Origin: Lindgomyces ingoldianus
Lineage: Eukaryota; Ascomycota; Dothideomycetes; Pleosporales; Lindgomycetaceae
Assembly (NCBI RefSeq): GCF_010093535.1
Contig: NW_022985190.1
Span: 617,346-681,345 of the forward strand
Length of the DNA: 64,000 nucleotides
Reading direction: 5' to 3'
Made by a program: the position numbers and the translations under genes. The notes beneath the pieces were generated by a model. The model made no database searches. It had not been told where the DNA came from and was given only the letters and a program-made list of their open reading frames with translations. Positions within the stretch are counted from its first letter, which is position 1; each line of letters opens with the position of its first letter. Positions 1 through 11,042 of the stretch are shown here, piece by piece.

Positions 1-811
1 TTGCTCGCAACGTGCAACCCTCGTATAGCTCTGCGGTGGTCTGGCTTTTCCAGGTCAACCTTCTCCTCTCTCCACTTCCTGAGGAGCACTTTGGTCAACG
101 ACTGAAATTCCAACAACGGGTGTGCCAAGTCTTGCACGGCCGAGCTTTGCATCAGCCCGTATACACTCTTTATCACTCCCAGCTCCTGCAATTGTTTTAT
201 GAACCGCGGCCACTCAAAGTCTTCGTCGTTGGCGATTGCATCTCGCATTAGAGAGTTAATGAGCTGGAGTGAATTCGCGCATAGTGCGTGGTCGGCCGAC
301 GTAATCTTTTCGACGAGCATGGGGAGGAATTGGGGATGGAGTTCTACAGCAGGCTTTAGTCGCTGAAAGCCAGTCATTCCGGGCTGAGAATTGCGATGGT
401 GAGGATGACCGACAATGGCTGCGAGGACAGACATCGCGCCTCGATTGACGTTAACGAGCGGTTGTGCGACGACGAGTTCCACAACCTGGAGGAACAATGT
501 TAGAACTTAATCGCCTGTCCGATGGAAACTATGACTGGGCTTACTCTTTTGATAAGATCATCCGTGACATGGTCCCAGCCCTTGTCAAGCTCCAAGAGTC
601 GCGATAGAGATGTCAGGCAATATGCCAGAGTGTTCCCCGTGGAATGTAGAGCCAAAAATCGGAGTTTGGGTAGGCCGCCTTCGTTAATGAAGACGTCTGC
701 AAACGAGGGGTCCCCAATGGCAGATTGCAATTTGAACACTGCCATCTTTCGCACCGACTCTTCATCGCTGCTCAAGCGCTCAACGAGCTCCCGAACATTC
801 AGGTTGTCCAT
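1..811 (-). CDS. ELMO/CED-12 family protein, N-terminal part (runs off the window)
   Basis: Two exons are visible: 811-545 and 485 to the left edge. The 59-nt intron (544-486) has a GTAAGC donor and a CTAAC branch site, and exon 1 ends on a whole codon. The protein starts MDNLNVRELVERLSSDEES and continues with helical armadillo-like repeats (for example the segment around LPMLVEKITSADHALCANS). This matches the armadillo-like domain N-terminal to the ELMO domain in fungal ELMO/CED-12 proteins. Family members act with DOCK-type exchange factors upstream of Rac/Rho GTPases. The ELMO and PH-like domains would lie beyond position 1 and are not seen. The ATG at 811 is the first in frame and opens the conserved region. 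The gene is partial only because of the window boundary; no internal break is visible. The family call rests on recognition of the repeat-region sequence. Confidence 0.72.
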
Positions 812-1370
812 GGCAGGGAGACCAGATCCACAATTCCAAGGGCTGTGCTAGTGTGTCGAACAGTAAATCATAAGGCCATCACAATTGTATCGAGATATAG
901 TGAATATGCATGCAGAATGCCTCCAAGAGCTAAGAATGCACGAGGGTGCTCGGCAAGCCGTGAATGGTGGTGAAAGAAAGTTTGGGGTCGCGTTGCGGAT
1001 CTTTGGAGCCGCAACGCGAACCACGGAACCAGGGGCTGAAGGCGTGTCACGTGATCTCCGCCAAGTAACATGTATATCTACCAGGTAAGTTACGTAACAG
1101 GACTCATTTCGCGATCTGCAGCGGCCAGATTTGGCATGAAATTGTTATTCATTGCAGCTGAAGCCTCTTCCGCAGCTCTTGCGGTCGTGATGCTAGCCGA
1201 AGCCATGGCTTTGATGGAACCGTCCAAAAAACACCACCGCCTGCCCGAAACCCAAATTCGAAACCGACTATGTGCGTACCTAATTCAAAAAAAAAAAAAA
1301 AAAGCCACCCAGGCCAAATGCTATGATCAACGAGCCAAACCAGCGCCAAACAAGGTGATGATCAATATTG
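812..1370. other. Intergenic: ELMO gene promoter and REG1 3' flank
   Basis: No supported gene. The stretch holds the upstream region of the ELMO-family gene and the 3' flank of the REG1-like gene (both transcribed leftward). The only notable sequence is a run of 17 A at 1287-1303. Confidence 0.6.
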
Positions 1371-3200
1371 CTAATTTCGCCAGCCTACGTTCCATATCAC
1401 ATGTGCTATGTCTCTCGCTGTATTCACTGTATCCACTACTCGACCAATAATTCCTGGTGGAACAGGGTCATCATCTACCTCGTCGTAAGGCATGAACATG
1501 CCGGAAGCAGTTCGCCGAAGTCCACCAGATTCAGAAGAATACTCAGGAAATGAGTTGGAGAGGGTTGACGAAAAATCCGACGGGCTAGGTGTGCTCGCAC
1601 GCTTAACTTCATAAGCGCCAGATGGTTCCCACGAAACATCTTCCTCGTCATCTTCTTCCGGGAGAAGGAAATTAGTCGAGGGATTTGATGGTCGAAGGGT
1701 TTCCTGCGATGGTGATGGCGAGAGACGACTGGAGCGCCAGAACCCAAGTGAATGGGTTGGCTGCTGCTCTGTGACATCCGGGGAGTCAGTCCTATACTTA
1801 AGGGTCGTAGAGGGCAGCTTCGCAATCGTTTTACTTTCTCCAGTAAAGCTACTTCTTGAGTTGGTCCGAGATAACGGTCGTTTCTTGCGTGATTTCTTCA
1901 TCATCACAACTCCATCATCGGAGGAATCGTCGTCATCGTTCATAGCCCAACTATCGTTGGCGTCCTCGTCGTCATCATACTCGCCGTCCTTGATATCGAC
2001 CGCGATACACTGTTCCACCTTGTCATCAAAACGGATATGGCGTCGCTCGGCATGGTCGGGTGTATGCAGTCCAGATGTTGACCGCGAAGAAAAGGAGTCT
2101 ATGGGATCCCGGCTGACGGTCTGTGATGGAAGTGTAGAGGTAACGAAATCTGAGGGAGCACAACCAATGATTGGTCTCTGCCGTCTCCGTTCTAGTGTAG
2201 CACCATTCGCCTGTTGTGCCTGTACTGCAGCTGCCGCTTGCTTGACAAGTGACGAGGCTGAGAGTGACTTCTGAAGCATAACCTCCGACACGCTTCGTTT
2301 CTTTAAGATCGGTTTCTTGTTTAAAAATGAATTATTTTTTGATAACCGGCTAATGGGTTCCGATTGGTGTTGAGAAAGGAATCGGTTTGATGCAGGTTGC
2401 AGAGGCCCGTAGAGCCATGTCACATCGCAGTCTTTTAGCCTGTTCAATTGATTAGCAATTGTTGAATTTTGATGAAGGATATCTTTGGGATGGGATACAG
2501 TTCATACGTTGGTCAACGCATGACGCTTGAACCGTGGGCGAGATTTAACGACAAGGATTGGTGAAGGCTGAACGAACCAATTCAATGTTTCTGGGGAGAC
2601 AGTCTGAAGTTTGAACTGAGATTTCGCCCAGGTTCGCCACGAAGCATTTTCTAGCCTGGACCGCTCGCCATAGACTTTGCGCTGCGTGACGATGTGCCGC
2701 CACGACGACCAGATGTCCTCTTCTTTCCATTCGTACGAGAGATAATCTACGTGTTGAGACGGCTCCACCCTGACGGCTGTGTCGTCTTCTGATATCAACA
2801 GGGGATCAGGGGTCGATGTTGTTGGGGACACGACGCCATCTATGGGGGAGGGCGGGGGACGAGAATTGGCATTGACGGGGCTTGATGGGGGGTCACTGGT
2901 TTCTTCCAGATCCACACAATGGCCGCCAGAGTATGCTGGAAACGCAAGTGCATCGTCGTCCTCGTCGTCGTCCTCAAACCTTGTATCCAACGACAAACTG
3001 CTCGCGGGCGTGGACTGGAACGACGTCTGGGAGGAACTCAGGGAGTCAGAACGCAAGTCGGAGTGTGAGTAATTATTTTTTCTCGATGAGCCAAAGGTGG
3101 CCGAGTCGAAGAAGGAAGTGTGGGAAGCTGATGAGCGGCGGAGCGGGGCATGGGAGAAGGGCGCGCCGTCTGCCAGCTGGACAGAGAGCACCTCTGTCAT
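1371..3200 (-). CDS. REG1: REG1-type regulatory subunit of protein phosphatase 1 (GATA_AreA/DUF1752 domain)
   Basis: Two exons, 3200-2578 and 2439-1371, give 563 aa. The 138-nt intron has a weak donor (GTTCGT) but is placed by frame and homology: it joins SPETLNW to LKDCDVTWLYGPL, making the continuous GATA_AreA (PF08550) motif seen in Reg1/Reg2-like proteins. The domain begins at YEWKEEDIWSSWRHIV. Further on, RHIRFDDKVEQCIAV contains an RVxF-type PP1 docking site (HIRF) in the same context as yeast Reg1. The rest is low-complexity Ser- and Asp-rich, with a conserved ending, DIAHVIWNVGWRN. In yeast, Reg1 targets Glc7 (PP1) to Snf1 and is needed for glucose repression; the same role is inferred here. 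The ATG at 3200 is the first in frame. A 10-N gap lies about 130 bp upstream, so the promoter is not fully sequenced. Confidence 0.82.
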
Positions 3201-4990
3201 TCCTGCTGATGAGTGTAGGGAGGGTCAATTCGAGATGGACAATGGTGTTCTCAGGCCTGGATCCTCCCTCCGCAAAAGTTCCCGCGGCAGATGCAGGAGC
3301 ATCGACATGCGTCTGTGGAGGCCGTGNNNNNNNNNNGGGTGTTGTTGTGGGTAAGAAGGCGGAGGTGCAGGAATGCAGTTGGCCAAGGTCGACGCAAGAA
3401 GAGGCACAAGACCACGGGATGCGGGATGGGGCGTGGGGAGGAGAGTTTTGAGGTGAAAAGCAGCGAGGGCAGGCGAGAGCAGGCGAAAGCAGAGCGAGGG
3501 CGACGTTGGGGTGCGCCAAGGCAAAAGCTTGTCGAGGCGATCTCGAAGAGTGAAAGGCTCGCGGCGCTGCGTTCGCCTGTGCGCGTGAATGCGGGGGCTC
3601 GTCCACCGGTTTGCGCACCACGCAGCCGCAGAGACCGCTGAGCTGGACACAGCTGCCCCGTAATTTTGAAATGGGACACGCCCCTAGATGTGAGAGGGTG
3701 ATGGCATTACATTTCGCTTCGGAAGATCGGCAGAAGGATGCACAGGGTGCATTGCAGGCTCCCAACATCGAACACCGCGCCTGGGCCCGCTGATCCAGCT
3801 GCGTCTCTTCGCGTGGCTAGCCTATAAACGGTCCCAGGCGGCCAGGCTTTTGCACTAGAAAATATCAAGGGACGACGACCTCGAGTACTCACCAATATCT
3901 CCTTGAGACAGTCTGCAAAGATGAGGGGTGCTGACGGCTGCATGGCCACAGACACGGTTCGTCATGGCAGACAGAACTCAAACTTGCTGGTGTTGAGGAG
4001 CTAGAGAACGCGCCTAGAACGACGTGCAGCAAACTTTGCCAAGCAAGCAACCTTATCCTGTCCGCTGCCGAACGTTCGTACTCCAGGACTCAGCCGAGAG
4101 TTTCCGCCCCTAAGATGTTTGGTGAAGATGGCGCTCGTACACCCGAAGTTGGCAAGGAGATATGGTACTCTCTGTATACAGTTAACTGATACTCTTGTGT
4201 CTGTCCACGGGGTGTACTCGAGCACGACATCGCGCCCGTTGAACATCGTGCCTTCCCCGCATTAGTGCGGTGAGCCCGATTTGGCAAGCCGAGATATCTG
4301 CTCCAAGCAATAGCGATAGCGATCTGATCCGATCAAGCTCCTTGACTCTCCACCCTAGGATACAAGACCTGATCGGCCATTCAGCAAATGCACATTTGAC
4401 ACGCCAGTTATCGGCATGTCAGACTCGCGTATCTGCAGAAGAAACGAAACTCAGTTGTGCTGCGGGGAATTATCAAGCTTAGTCGAGGGAGGCTGGAGTG
4501 CAGCACCGTTGTCCATGCTAGAGAGGGCGAAAACGCCTGGTGCAAGACAAATACAGCGGAATGCCACCTTGTTATCGAGGTCCCTATCTCACAAAACGGC
4601 CCGTCTCGTCCATGGCATGATAATTGGAGAAGCCAAGAGAAACAAGCTTGTGGTGCAGCCATGCACGTCCCCAGTCACATTCAGCTTCGCACTCGGTGAC
4701 ATCTCCTCCAGCAGCATACACTGCGCTCTCTCGCACATACGTATATGAATGTTCATCAACGTCATTATCAGTTGGTTATGGTACAAAGACTTACCGTATT
4801 CCTCGCGATTGCCGTTGCCCGTTTGGCTTCGCACATCGGCACGCGAGAGTGCCGAGATGGCCCAGCCCTCTGGTGATGTACGAACGACTCTGCAGTTATT
4901 AATCCCCAGACGACAGCACCTTCACCCAACCACACGTCATTTGTGCCGTTTCTTTTTTTTGGCATTCTCACATGGTAGCCTCTGCCGTCC
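3201..4990. other. Intergenic: divergent upstream region of REG1 and the MFS gene
   Basis: About 1.8 kb with no supported gene. Several open frames between 3.07 and 3.77 kb overlap each other on both strands, cross the N gap and have no recognisable domain. The stretch should hold both promoters and 5' leaders. Confidence 0.55.
3327..3336. other. Assembly gap (10 N)
   Basis: Ten consecutive N at 3327-3336. The round size suggests a placeholder rather than a measured gap length, so distances across it are unreliable. Confidence 0.98.
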
Positions 4991-7255
4991 ATGAATCCCT
5001 CTGAGCAGCAGCGAACATCCGTACCATCGGATCTGGAAAAAGAGAAGGAACTCGACATGCCGAATGTGTCCTCGAGAGCCTCGAGCCAGTCGCGAATAGA
5101 TGGGAGGACCCCTGAGTCTCACCGGCCTCTTGCCACAAAGGAGGCGCAGGAGTTGGCAGGAGAAACTCCTGCGGGCTTCGAGGCATCGGGAGAGCAGAAG
5201 CCGCACAGGAGCAAGCTCAAGATTGCTCTCATAATGCTCTCCCTAGGCATTTCTGTGCTCCTTGTCGCCATCGATATAACCATCGTGACCACCGCTCTCC
5301 CTACGATTTCTGAGCACTTTCATTCTGCAGCTGGTTACACCTGGATTGGCTCAGCCTATCTTATTGCGAATGCTGCAGCGACGCCAATATGGGGCAAAGT
5401 CTCAGATATCTTCGGTCGCAAGCCTATTCTACTTGTGACGAATGTCATCTTCTTCATTGGATCCCTGCTGGCAGCCGTATCCGTAAACATAAATATGCTG
5501 ATCACCGCAAGAGTAGTTCAAGGAATAGGTGGAGGGGGGTTGATAGTGCTTGTCAACATTGCGATATCGGATCTTTTTGCGATGCGCGAACGTGGGGCAT
5601 ATTTTGGGATAATAGGAGGTATGATTTTTGATGTTGTCTACTTTCAACTTTCCCGGGCCGAACGTCACAGATTATATCGAAATGGTTACTTTAGAAACTA
5701 TGTCATGACGGTGGATGGCTTCAACGTAGTCGACGTTATTGCTTTAAGTGTTCTCACTAACATCTACATAGGAGTTTGGGCACTTGCATCTAGCTTGGGA
5801 CCAGTGGTAGGAGGTGCATTTACGCAGAATGTCTCGTGGAGATGGTGTTTTTACATCAATTTACCATTAGACGGTCTAGCCTTCTTCATCATCCTCTTCA
5901 TACTCGATCTCCACACCCCAAAGACGCCGTTGCGCAAAGGACTAAAAGCCGTGGATTGGCTCGGCGCATTCACAATGGTTGTGGGCACAACCATGCTCCT
6001 TCTTGGCCTGGAATTCGGTGGAGTCTCATTTCCCTGGAAATCTGCAACTGTCATTTGTTTAATTGTCTTCGGGGTCATTACGATAGGGTTTTTCTTCGTC
6101 GTTGAGTACCGGCTTGCGCCATACCCATTGATGCCCCTCGATCTCTTCTCAAAACGTTCGAATCTTGCCGCCCTCGGAGTGTGTTTTTTCCACGCCTTCG
6201 TTTTCATATCGGGATCATATTTTCTCCCGCTTTATTTCCAGGCGGTTCTCGGTGCGACTCCAATTCTATCGGGGGTCTACCTCCTCCCAACGGCGCTGTC
6301 GCTCTCATTCCTTTCCGCTTTTACAGGGATTTTCATCCGAAAGACTGGCCAGTATCTTCCACCTATATGGGCGGGTATGACCTTCATGACCATAGGCTTT
6401 GGACTCTTCATCAACCTTGGTCCTAGTTCCCCCTGGGCAAAAATCATTTTATACCAAATCGTGGCCGGCGTTGGAGTTGGCCCTAATTTCCAGTCTCCAC
6501 TTATAGCGTTGCAATCGCTAGTCCCGGTATGTTGCTTTCTATTCCGAAGCGAAGCCGTTAGCAGTTAGTGCCTACATATTATCACATAGAACGAACGGTG
6601 GCAAGTGTCGTAAAATCGATAAAGAGATTGCTACAACCCTTCTCACGCTCCGTCGGATGCTCCATACATAGGTAGCATAGCCGCATCCTAACGAGCCACT
6701 CCATCACACTTCAGAAAATTTGCAACTAACAAGAAATGTTCCATTCAGAAACGCGACATCGCCACCGCAACCGCCACCTTCGGCTTTATCCGAAACCTTG
6801 GCTCCGCAATCTCCATCGTTGTCGGTTCCGTTGTCTTCCAAAACCAAATGATTTCAAAGCAAGCCATGCTTCGAGCCTCACTCGGACCTCAGACGGCATC
6901 CGCGTTTGGTGGCGGCTCTGCGGGCGCCAATGTCAGGATCATTGCCTCACTGCCTGACAGCCAGAAAGCTGTTGCGAGGAAAGCGTTTGCGGATAGTCTG
7001 TCGACTATGTGGATTCTGTATGTTGTGTTTGCTGCGGTGGGGTTGGGGGTGTCCTTTTTGATTACGAAGAATGTATTGCAGAAACAACATGAAGAGACGA
7101 AGACTGGGTTGGAAGAAGAGAAGAAGAAGAAGCTGGAACGCGAGCAGGAGAAGGCGGAGAAGAGACGGAGTAAATTGGCGAGTAGGGGTGAGCTGACAAT
7201 TGATACTGAGGCGGGAACAGCAGACGCGGCGAAGGAGAAGGATGTGAGAGTGTGA
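4991..7255 (+). CDS. MFS multidrug-type exporter (DHA14-like, 14 TM)
   Basis: Three exons, 4991-5618, 5772-6526 and 6749-7255, give 629 aa. Intron 1 (153 nt) joins YFGIIGG to VWALASSLGPVVGGAF, restoring antiporter motif C. Intron 2 (222 nt) joins ALQSLVP to KRDIATATATFGF. A charged cytosolic N-terminus of about 70 aa precedes TM1. Motif A is GKVSDIFGRKPILL after TM2, and hydrophobic segments continue to about residue 580. The tail is a highly charged, probably helical KKKKLEREQEKAEKR region. This pattern fits the fungal drug:H+ antiporter family with 14 spans at the plasma or vacuolar membrane. The substrate cannot be read from sequence, and no toxin or siderophore cluster surrounds it. Intron 1 is a multiple of 3 and free of stops, so it can be mistaken for coding sequence. 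Confidence 0.87.
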
Positions 7256-8448
7256 GGATAATCACAAATAGCTGTTATGGGGAAGGAACTACATCCGTAA
7301 TGTACGACGTATAGTGTAACATAACATATATAGACAACGTCCCAAAATAATGTAGAATACAAGATCAAAAGTTCTTTCTATCCCCCTACCATAACTTATA
7401 TAACTTCGCTTCAGTTGAGAAAATAAACCCAAAGTTGATATTAGCACAGCACCTGCGCAAAAGCCTTGCCGCACGTTAAACATCTATACTAATCCCAAGA
7501 AAAGGTATGGTACGGGAGTCCTTTTGCTCCGTGGCCGGATTTCCTAGAAGGCAAACAGTTACAGGCTCGAGATTTCCCAGGACAGACGTTGTGTGCAATT
7601 TCGTCACTGTTCACGCTGTGGATGAAGTTGAACGCAACGCTCAGGCCCCGTAGTGGATCTTGTGTCCGCATCTGGTCGAAGACATCCTATCACATAACTT
7701 GGAAGACGACAGATGGATTTCAGGGCAGAAAGTTGCGTCTGATCGGCATGTTCCATAAGACCAGCAAGAGGTTTAACGGGCCGAATCCATCCTATTGACG
7801 TTCTAAGGTGCAAATGAGTTGTAAATCGACGTACGAAACTAGTGATGAATCAATCAAGACATCAGATAACCGTTCACTTACTGTCCTCTAAAGTTAGGAA
7901 TTGGAATTAAGGTTTGCTCTTTACTGTTCATATGTCATGTCATGCAAGGCTTTTCATTCTATAGGCATCTACATTGTAGCACAACATTTGCGTATATATG
8001 TTCCTATATCCCTGCTTATAGAAAGCCCATCCTTTTTGCCTAACTCATGATATGAGTATGTTGCTACATACGCGAACCATGACATTATTTCTGATTGAAA
8101 TCTCCACCCCTTGGAGGTCGAAAACAGTTGTCATAAATAAAAAAGGGTCATCGAGAGGGTATCAGTGTCGACATAGCTTCCCCAAACCCGCATATAAGTA
8201 GAAATATATACATGAAAGATGGTCATTCGCTCGAAAACATCAATGGAAGGCTGGCGGTTGTTGTTGAGCGGACTGAACGATGAACATAGCACGCTAGAAA
8301 GAGAATGCTGAACGCAGGAAGCGAGAAATTCGATCCATGTGCTCTGTAGAGGATCCTTCCTTGCGCAGCCACGGCGATGAGAGGGTCACTCGTTTGGCTT
8401 TACCCTTGTGCTTGCTTCGGGCCTGCTCGAGGAATGACCTGCCAAATC
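7256..8448. other. Intergenic 3' flanks of two convergent genes
   Basis: No supported gene through most of this 1.2 kb between convergent 3' ends. The right end (8294-8440) holds a 48-codon open frame that reads like a continuation of the neighbouring unknown protein in a different frame; see the findings. Confidence 0.5.
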
Positions 8449-10077
8449 TCAAACATTGTCTTTAGTAAAGACAGCAGACAATGGTTTCTTTTTCTTCTTA
8501 CCTGGTGCCAGTTCCTCGCCATGGCTCTCCCAGGGTAGGACGTCATTCTTTCGGATGCGACCACCTAAGCCGAGTCGCTCGCGAGGTGACCGATACCAGG
8601 AAGCCGACATTTCCGAGGGAGTAACCGAAGGAGCGATCGAGATAACATCGCTGTCTTTGGGTGGACCATCGTGATTGGCCAAGGGAGCAATAGTATCGTT
8701 GCTTGAAGAGGCCTCGTACACGGTGGGCAACTCCGACGAAATCGGTCTGGTTGTGATTGCTAACAAACTTGAAACGTCTGCAGCTATCTGCGGGACTTGT
8801 ATTGACAGCGGCCGACTGAAATTCATTGTCGTCGGGCTTGGAGTCCCAATTGACGGGGTGAGTTTAGTTTTATTAACCAGAGAGGGTGTCGGGATCTGGT
8901 CAGTCACTGGATCGCATTCAATGAAGTCTTGCAGTTCATCAGTTGAACCCTCCTCCTCCTCCCCCTCATCGTCGTCGTCGTCAGGCAATTTGAACTCTTG
9001 GGCTTCTCCGGCTAAGAATCCATCAGGATTTGAGGCCATTTTAAGTGTGACGAGTGGGTCAATGTTTGCACCATGCGATATAGTATCGCCCCGAGAAAGA
9101 GGCTCGATTGGATCCAAATTGAAGACTCGAGGCGCTCTGTGGATCCTACTTGACTTTGCATCCTCCCCATCTATGGTTATAGCTGAGGGGGCTGAAGGCA
9201 GATTTCGGGAAGCCAGTTCTTGAGACGAACAGGGTAGCGCACCGGTTGGATTCGGATTATCAGGGAAGAAGTATGTGATTTCTGGAAGGGAGGACATAGA
9301 CAGGGAGCTCATCTGTTGGAGGGATTTTCGTGTGTATGTGATAGATGGACCGGAATCTCGACGGTGACTTGTACTATTAAACCCTCCCGGAAAAGGCGAT
9401 AAGTCAAGTTGTACATTCGACACAGAGTTTGCAGAAGATGCGATGGAGTTCGGAGGATTCTGGCTGCCGTCCGAAGATAGGGAAAATACTGAGGAAACAG
9501 GGACACTGGAGAGCCTTGAGGTTGCTTGCGTGGATATGCTATTTCTGTTCTTTTTCGAGATGAATGAGTCTCTTGTTCTTACTGATTCGGGGACACCATC
9601 CCATTTTGAGTTGACCTTAGGTACAGTAGGGGGGAGCTTCTGTGGAGATATGCTGCCCAATCCTACCTGGTTAGCTTTCCTTCCCTTTTCGGCTGCCTGT
9701 TTGCGCTGCTGCTCGGCAAATTGCTCAAGAGCCAACTGAGATGGTTCCTTCAGCGTAAGAAAGCCGAGAACCGCATTAGCTTTCTTCTTCGGTGATTTGG
9801 ACGAGCTCGGTGTCGAGACATTGGAAGCCAGGCTGGGTGAAGTAAGGTTCTTGGAATCGAACGAGGGGCGCACTGGAGAAGATGTAGTCGTAGAGCTGGG
9901 AGTAGAGAGACGCTGATCTGGGTAGGGGTCGTTGGACTGGGTTTCAGAAGCTGAAGTGGTAACGGAGGCAGTGGAAGAGAGCGATGTCTGATCGGTGGGA
10001 AAGCGGTTTCTGTATGCAAGCTTCGGCATTCGAGGCGGAGGCGCAGCCCGCGCTGACAATTCCCCTGGAGGCGCCAT
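8449..10077 (-). CDS. Fungal protein of unknown function, Ser/Thr-rich, disordered
   Basis: A single open frame of 542 aa beginning MAPPGELSARAAPPPRMPK. It is rich in Ser, Thr, Pro and Asn. One likely conserved helical segment lies near residues 95-135 (KKKANAVLGFLTLKEPSQLA and the following EQFAEQQRKQAAEKGRK). A second lies near the C-terminus (YRSPRERLGLGGRIRKNDV), and an acidic patch (PDDDDDEGEEEEGSTDE) sits in between. No catalytic domain is recognisable. The 3' end is uncertain: a strong intron signal (GTAAGA donor at 8501, CTAAAG branch, CAG ending at 8439) sits in the last codons, and splicing it would replace the final residues with a short tail ending at 8386. Better-looking coding sequence follows in another frame. 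It faces away from the gene at 11.0 kb across a shared upstream region. Function unknown. Confidence 0.6.
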   Translation of the reverse strand: MAPPGELSARAAPPPRMPKLAYRNRFPTDQTSLSSTASVTTSASETQSNDPYPDQRLSTPSSTTTSSPVRPSFDSKNLTSPSLASNVSTPSSSKSPKKKANAVLGFLTLKEPSQLALEQFAEQQRKQAAEKGRKANQVGLGSISPQKLPPTVPKVNSKWDGVPESVRTRDSFISKKNRNSISTQATSRLSSVPVSSVFSLSSDGSQNPPNSIASSANSVSNVQLDLSPFPGGFNSTSHRRDSGPSITYTRKSLQQMSSLSMSSLPEITYFFPDNPNPTGALPCSSQELASRNLPSAPSAITIDGEDAKSSRIHRAPRVFNLDPIEPLSRGDTISHGANIDPLVTLKMASNPDGFLAGEAQEFKLPDDDDDEGEEEEGSTDELQDFIECDPVTDQIPTPSLVNKTKLTPSIGTPSPTTMNFSRPLSIQVPQIAADVSSLLAITTRPISSELPTVYEASSSNDTIAPLANHDGPPKDSDVISIAPSVTPSEMSASWYRSPRERLGLGGRIRKNDVLPWESHGEELAPGKKKKKPLSAVFTKDNV

Positions 10078-11042
10078 GCGTTTACCAAGCAGCCAGAAGC
10101 GCAGACTCTGATTCTGGCAAGCAACACAACGGCGATGATCTTGCCGATCGACTGTTTCAGTAAAGGACAGGCTTTAGCGCCGCCGCCGTCCGGGAGTGAT
10201 TAGCAGATGTACAACTCAAGGGCAAACTGGCATGGCGACCAGCAAGGAGTGAAAGCGGTTAGTACATTTATGAGGGCAGGAGGCAAGAGAGCTCAGGGGC
10301 AGGGGAGAGGAGACTTGAAGGAAAGCAAGTAGTGCTTAAATGGAGCCGGAGAGATCTAGGGAATAGACATTTGATAGTAGAGGAAGGCACAGCTGCTGGG
10401 TGACGGCAGCGGCAGCGGAAAAAGAAACAGCGCGGCAGGGCAAATTTGGGAGAGGTTAAGGGTTGCCAATAATACCACGGCTTGACAGCCTGTCTGCGTT
10501 CGAGAGCGGATTGACAGCTTGCGAGAGGCGTGTCGCTATGACCCCCGACTTACCGTCATTGGCCGCCCTGGATGCGTGGTTGAGCTGGAGTTCACACCAA
10601 GTCTGGCCTGTCTGCTGTTCCGGGCTGCGTACTAGAATTACAGCACGTGGGCGGCGTAGTAATAGTAACTGTCTCAGCACGTCGGGGATGAAAAGGAGAG
10701 TTATTGCAGTCTTTCCTTCATTATGATGGGTCTGACGGGAGTGGCGGAGAGAGTGAAGGGGTCAACATGGGATGCATCGACATGGGAGATGGCCAGCAGG
10801 GGATGGTTATGTGTGCATCGGAATCTGATTCCTCTTCGGCGCCACAGTCCCAACAAGGCTTGACGCCACACGGCAGTGCCAATATCGTAATCGTATTTCT
10901 TCTGCAAGAAGGCTCCGGCTGCTCGCCCTTGTGCTAAACCCGTCCACGGCCGCGGGTTCTCCACAACGCCGCTCACTCATCACGTCCTGGTACCTGAGCA
11001 GTCTCCCCACCCAAGGCTCTCCACGCAGACTTCCTCGCCGCA
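10078..11042. other. Intergenic: divergent promoter region
   Basis: About 965 bp between two divergently transcribed genes of unknown function. No open frame with recognisable protein character. It presumably carries both promoters and leaders. Confidence 0.55.

Noticed and set aside
3073..3768. 231-codon minus-strand frame spanning the N gap, with two other overlapping frames
   Set aside because: The frame crosses undetermined bases and overlaps frames on both strands; Pro/Ser/Arg-rich composition without domains.
4991..6568. Reading the MFS gene as a 525-aa single-exon protein
   Set aside because: This ignores two clear introns, inserts 51 hydrophilic residues before motif C and drops the last membrane segments; the three-exon model restores family motifs.
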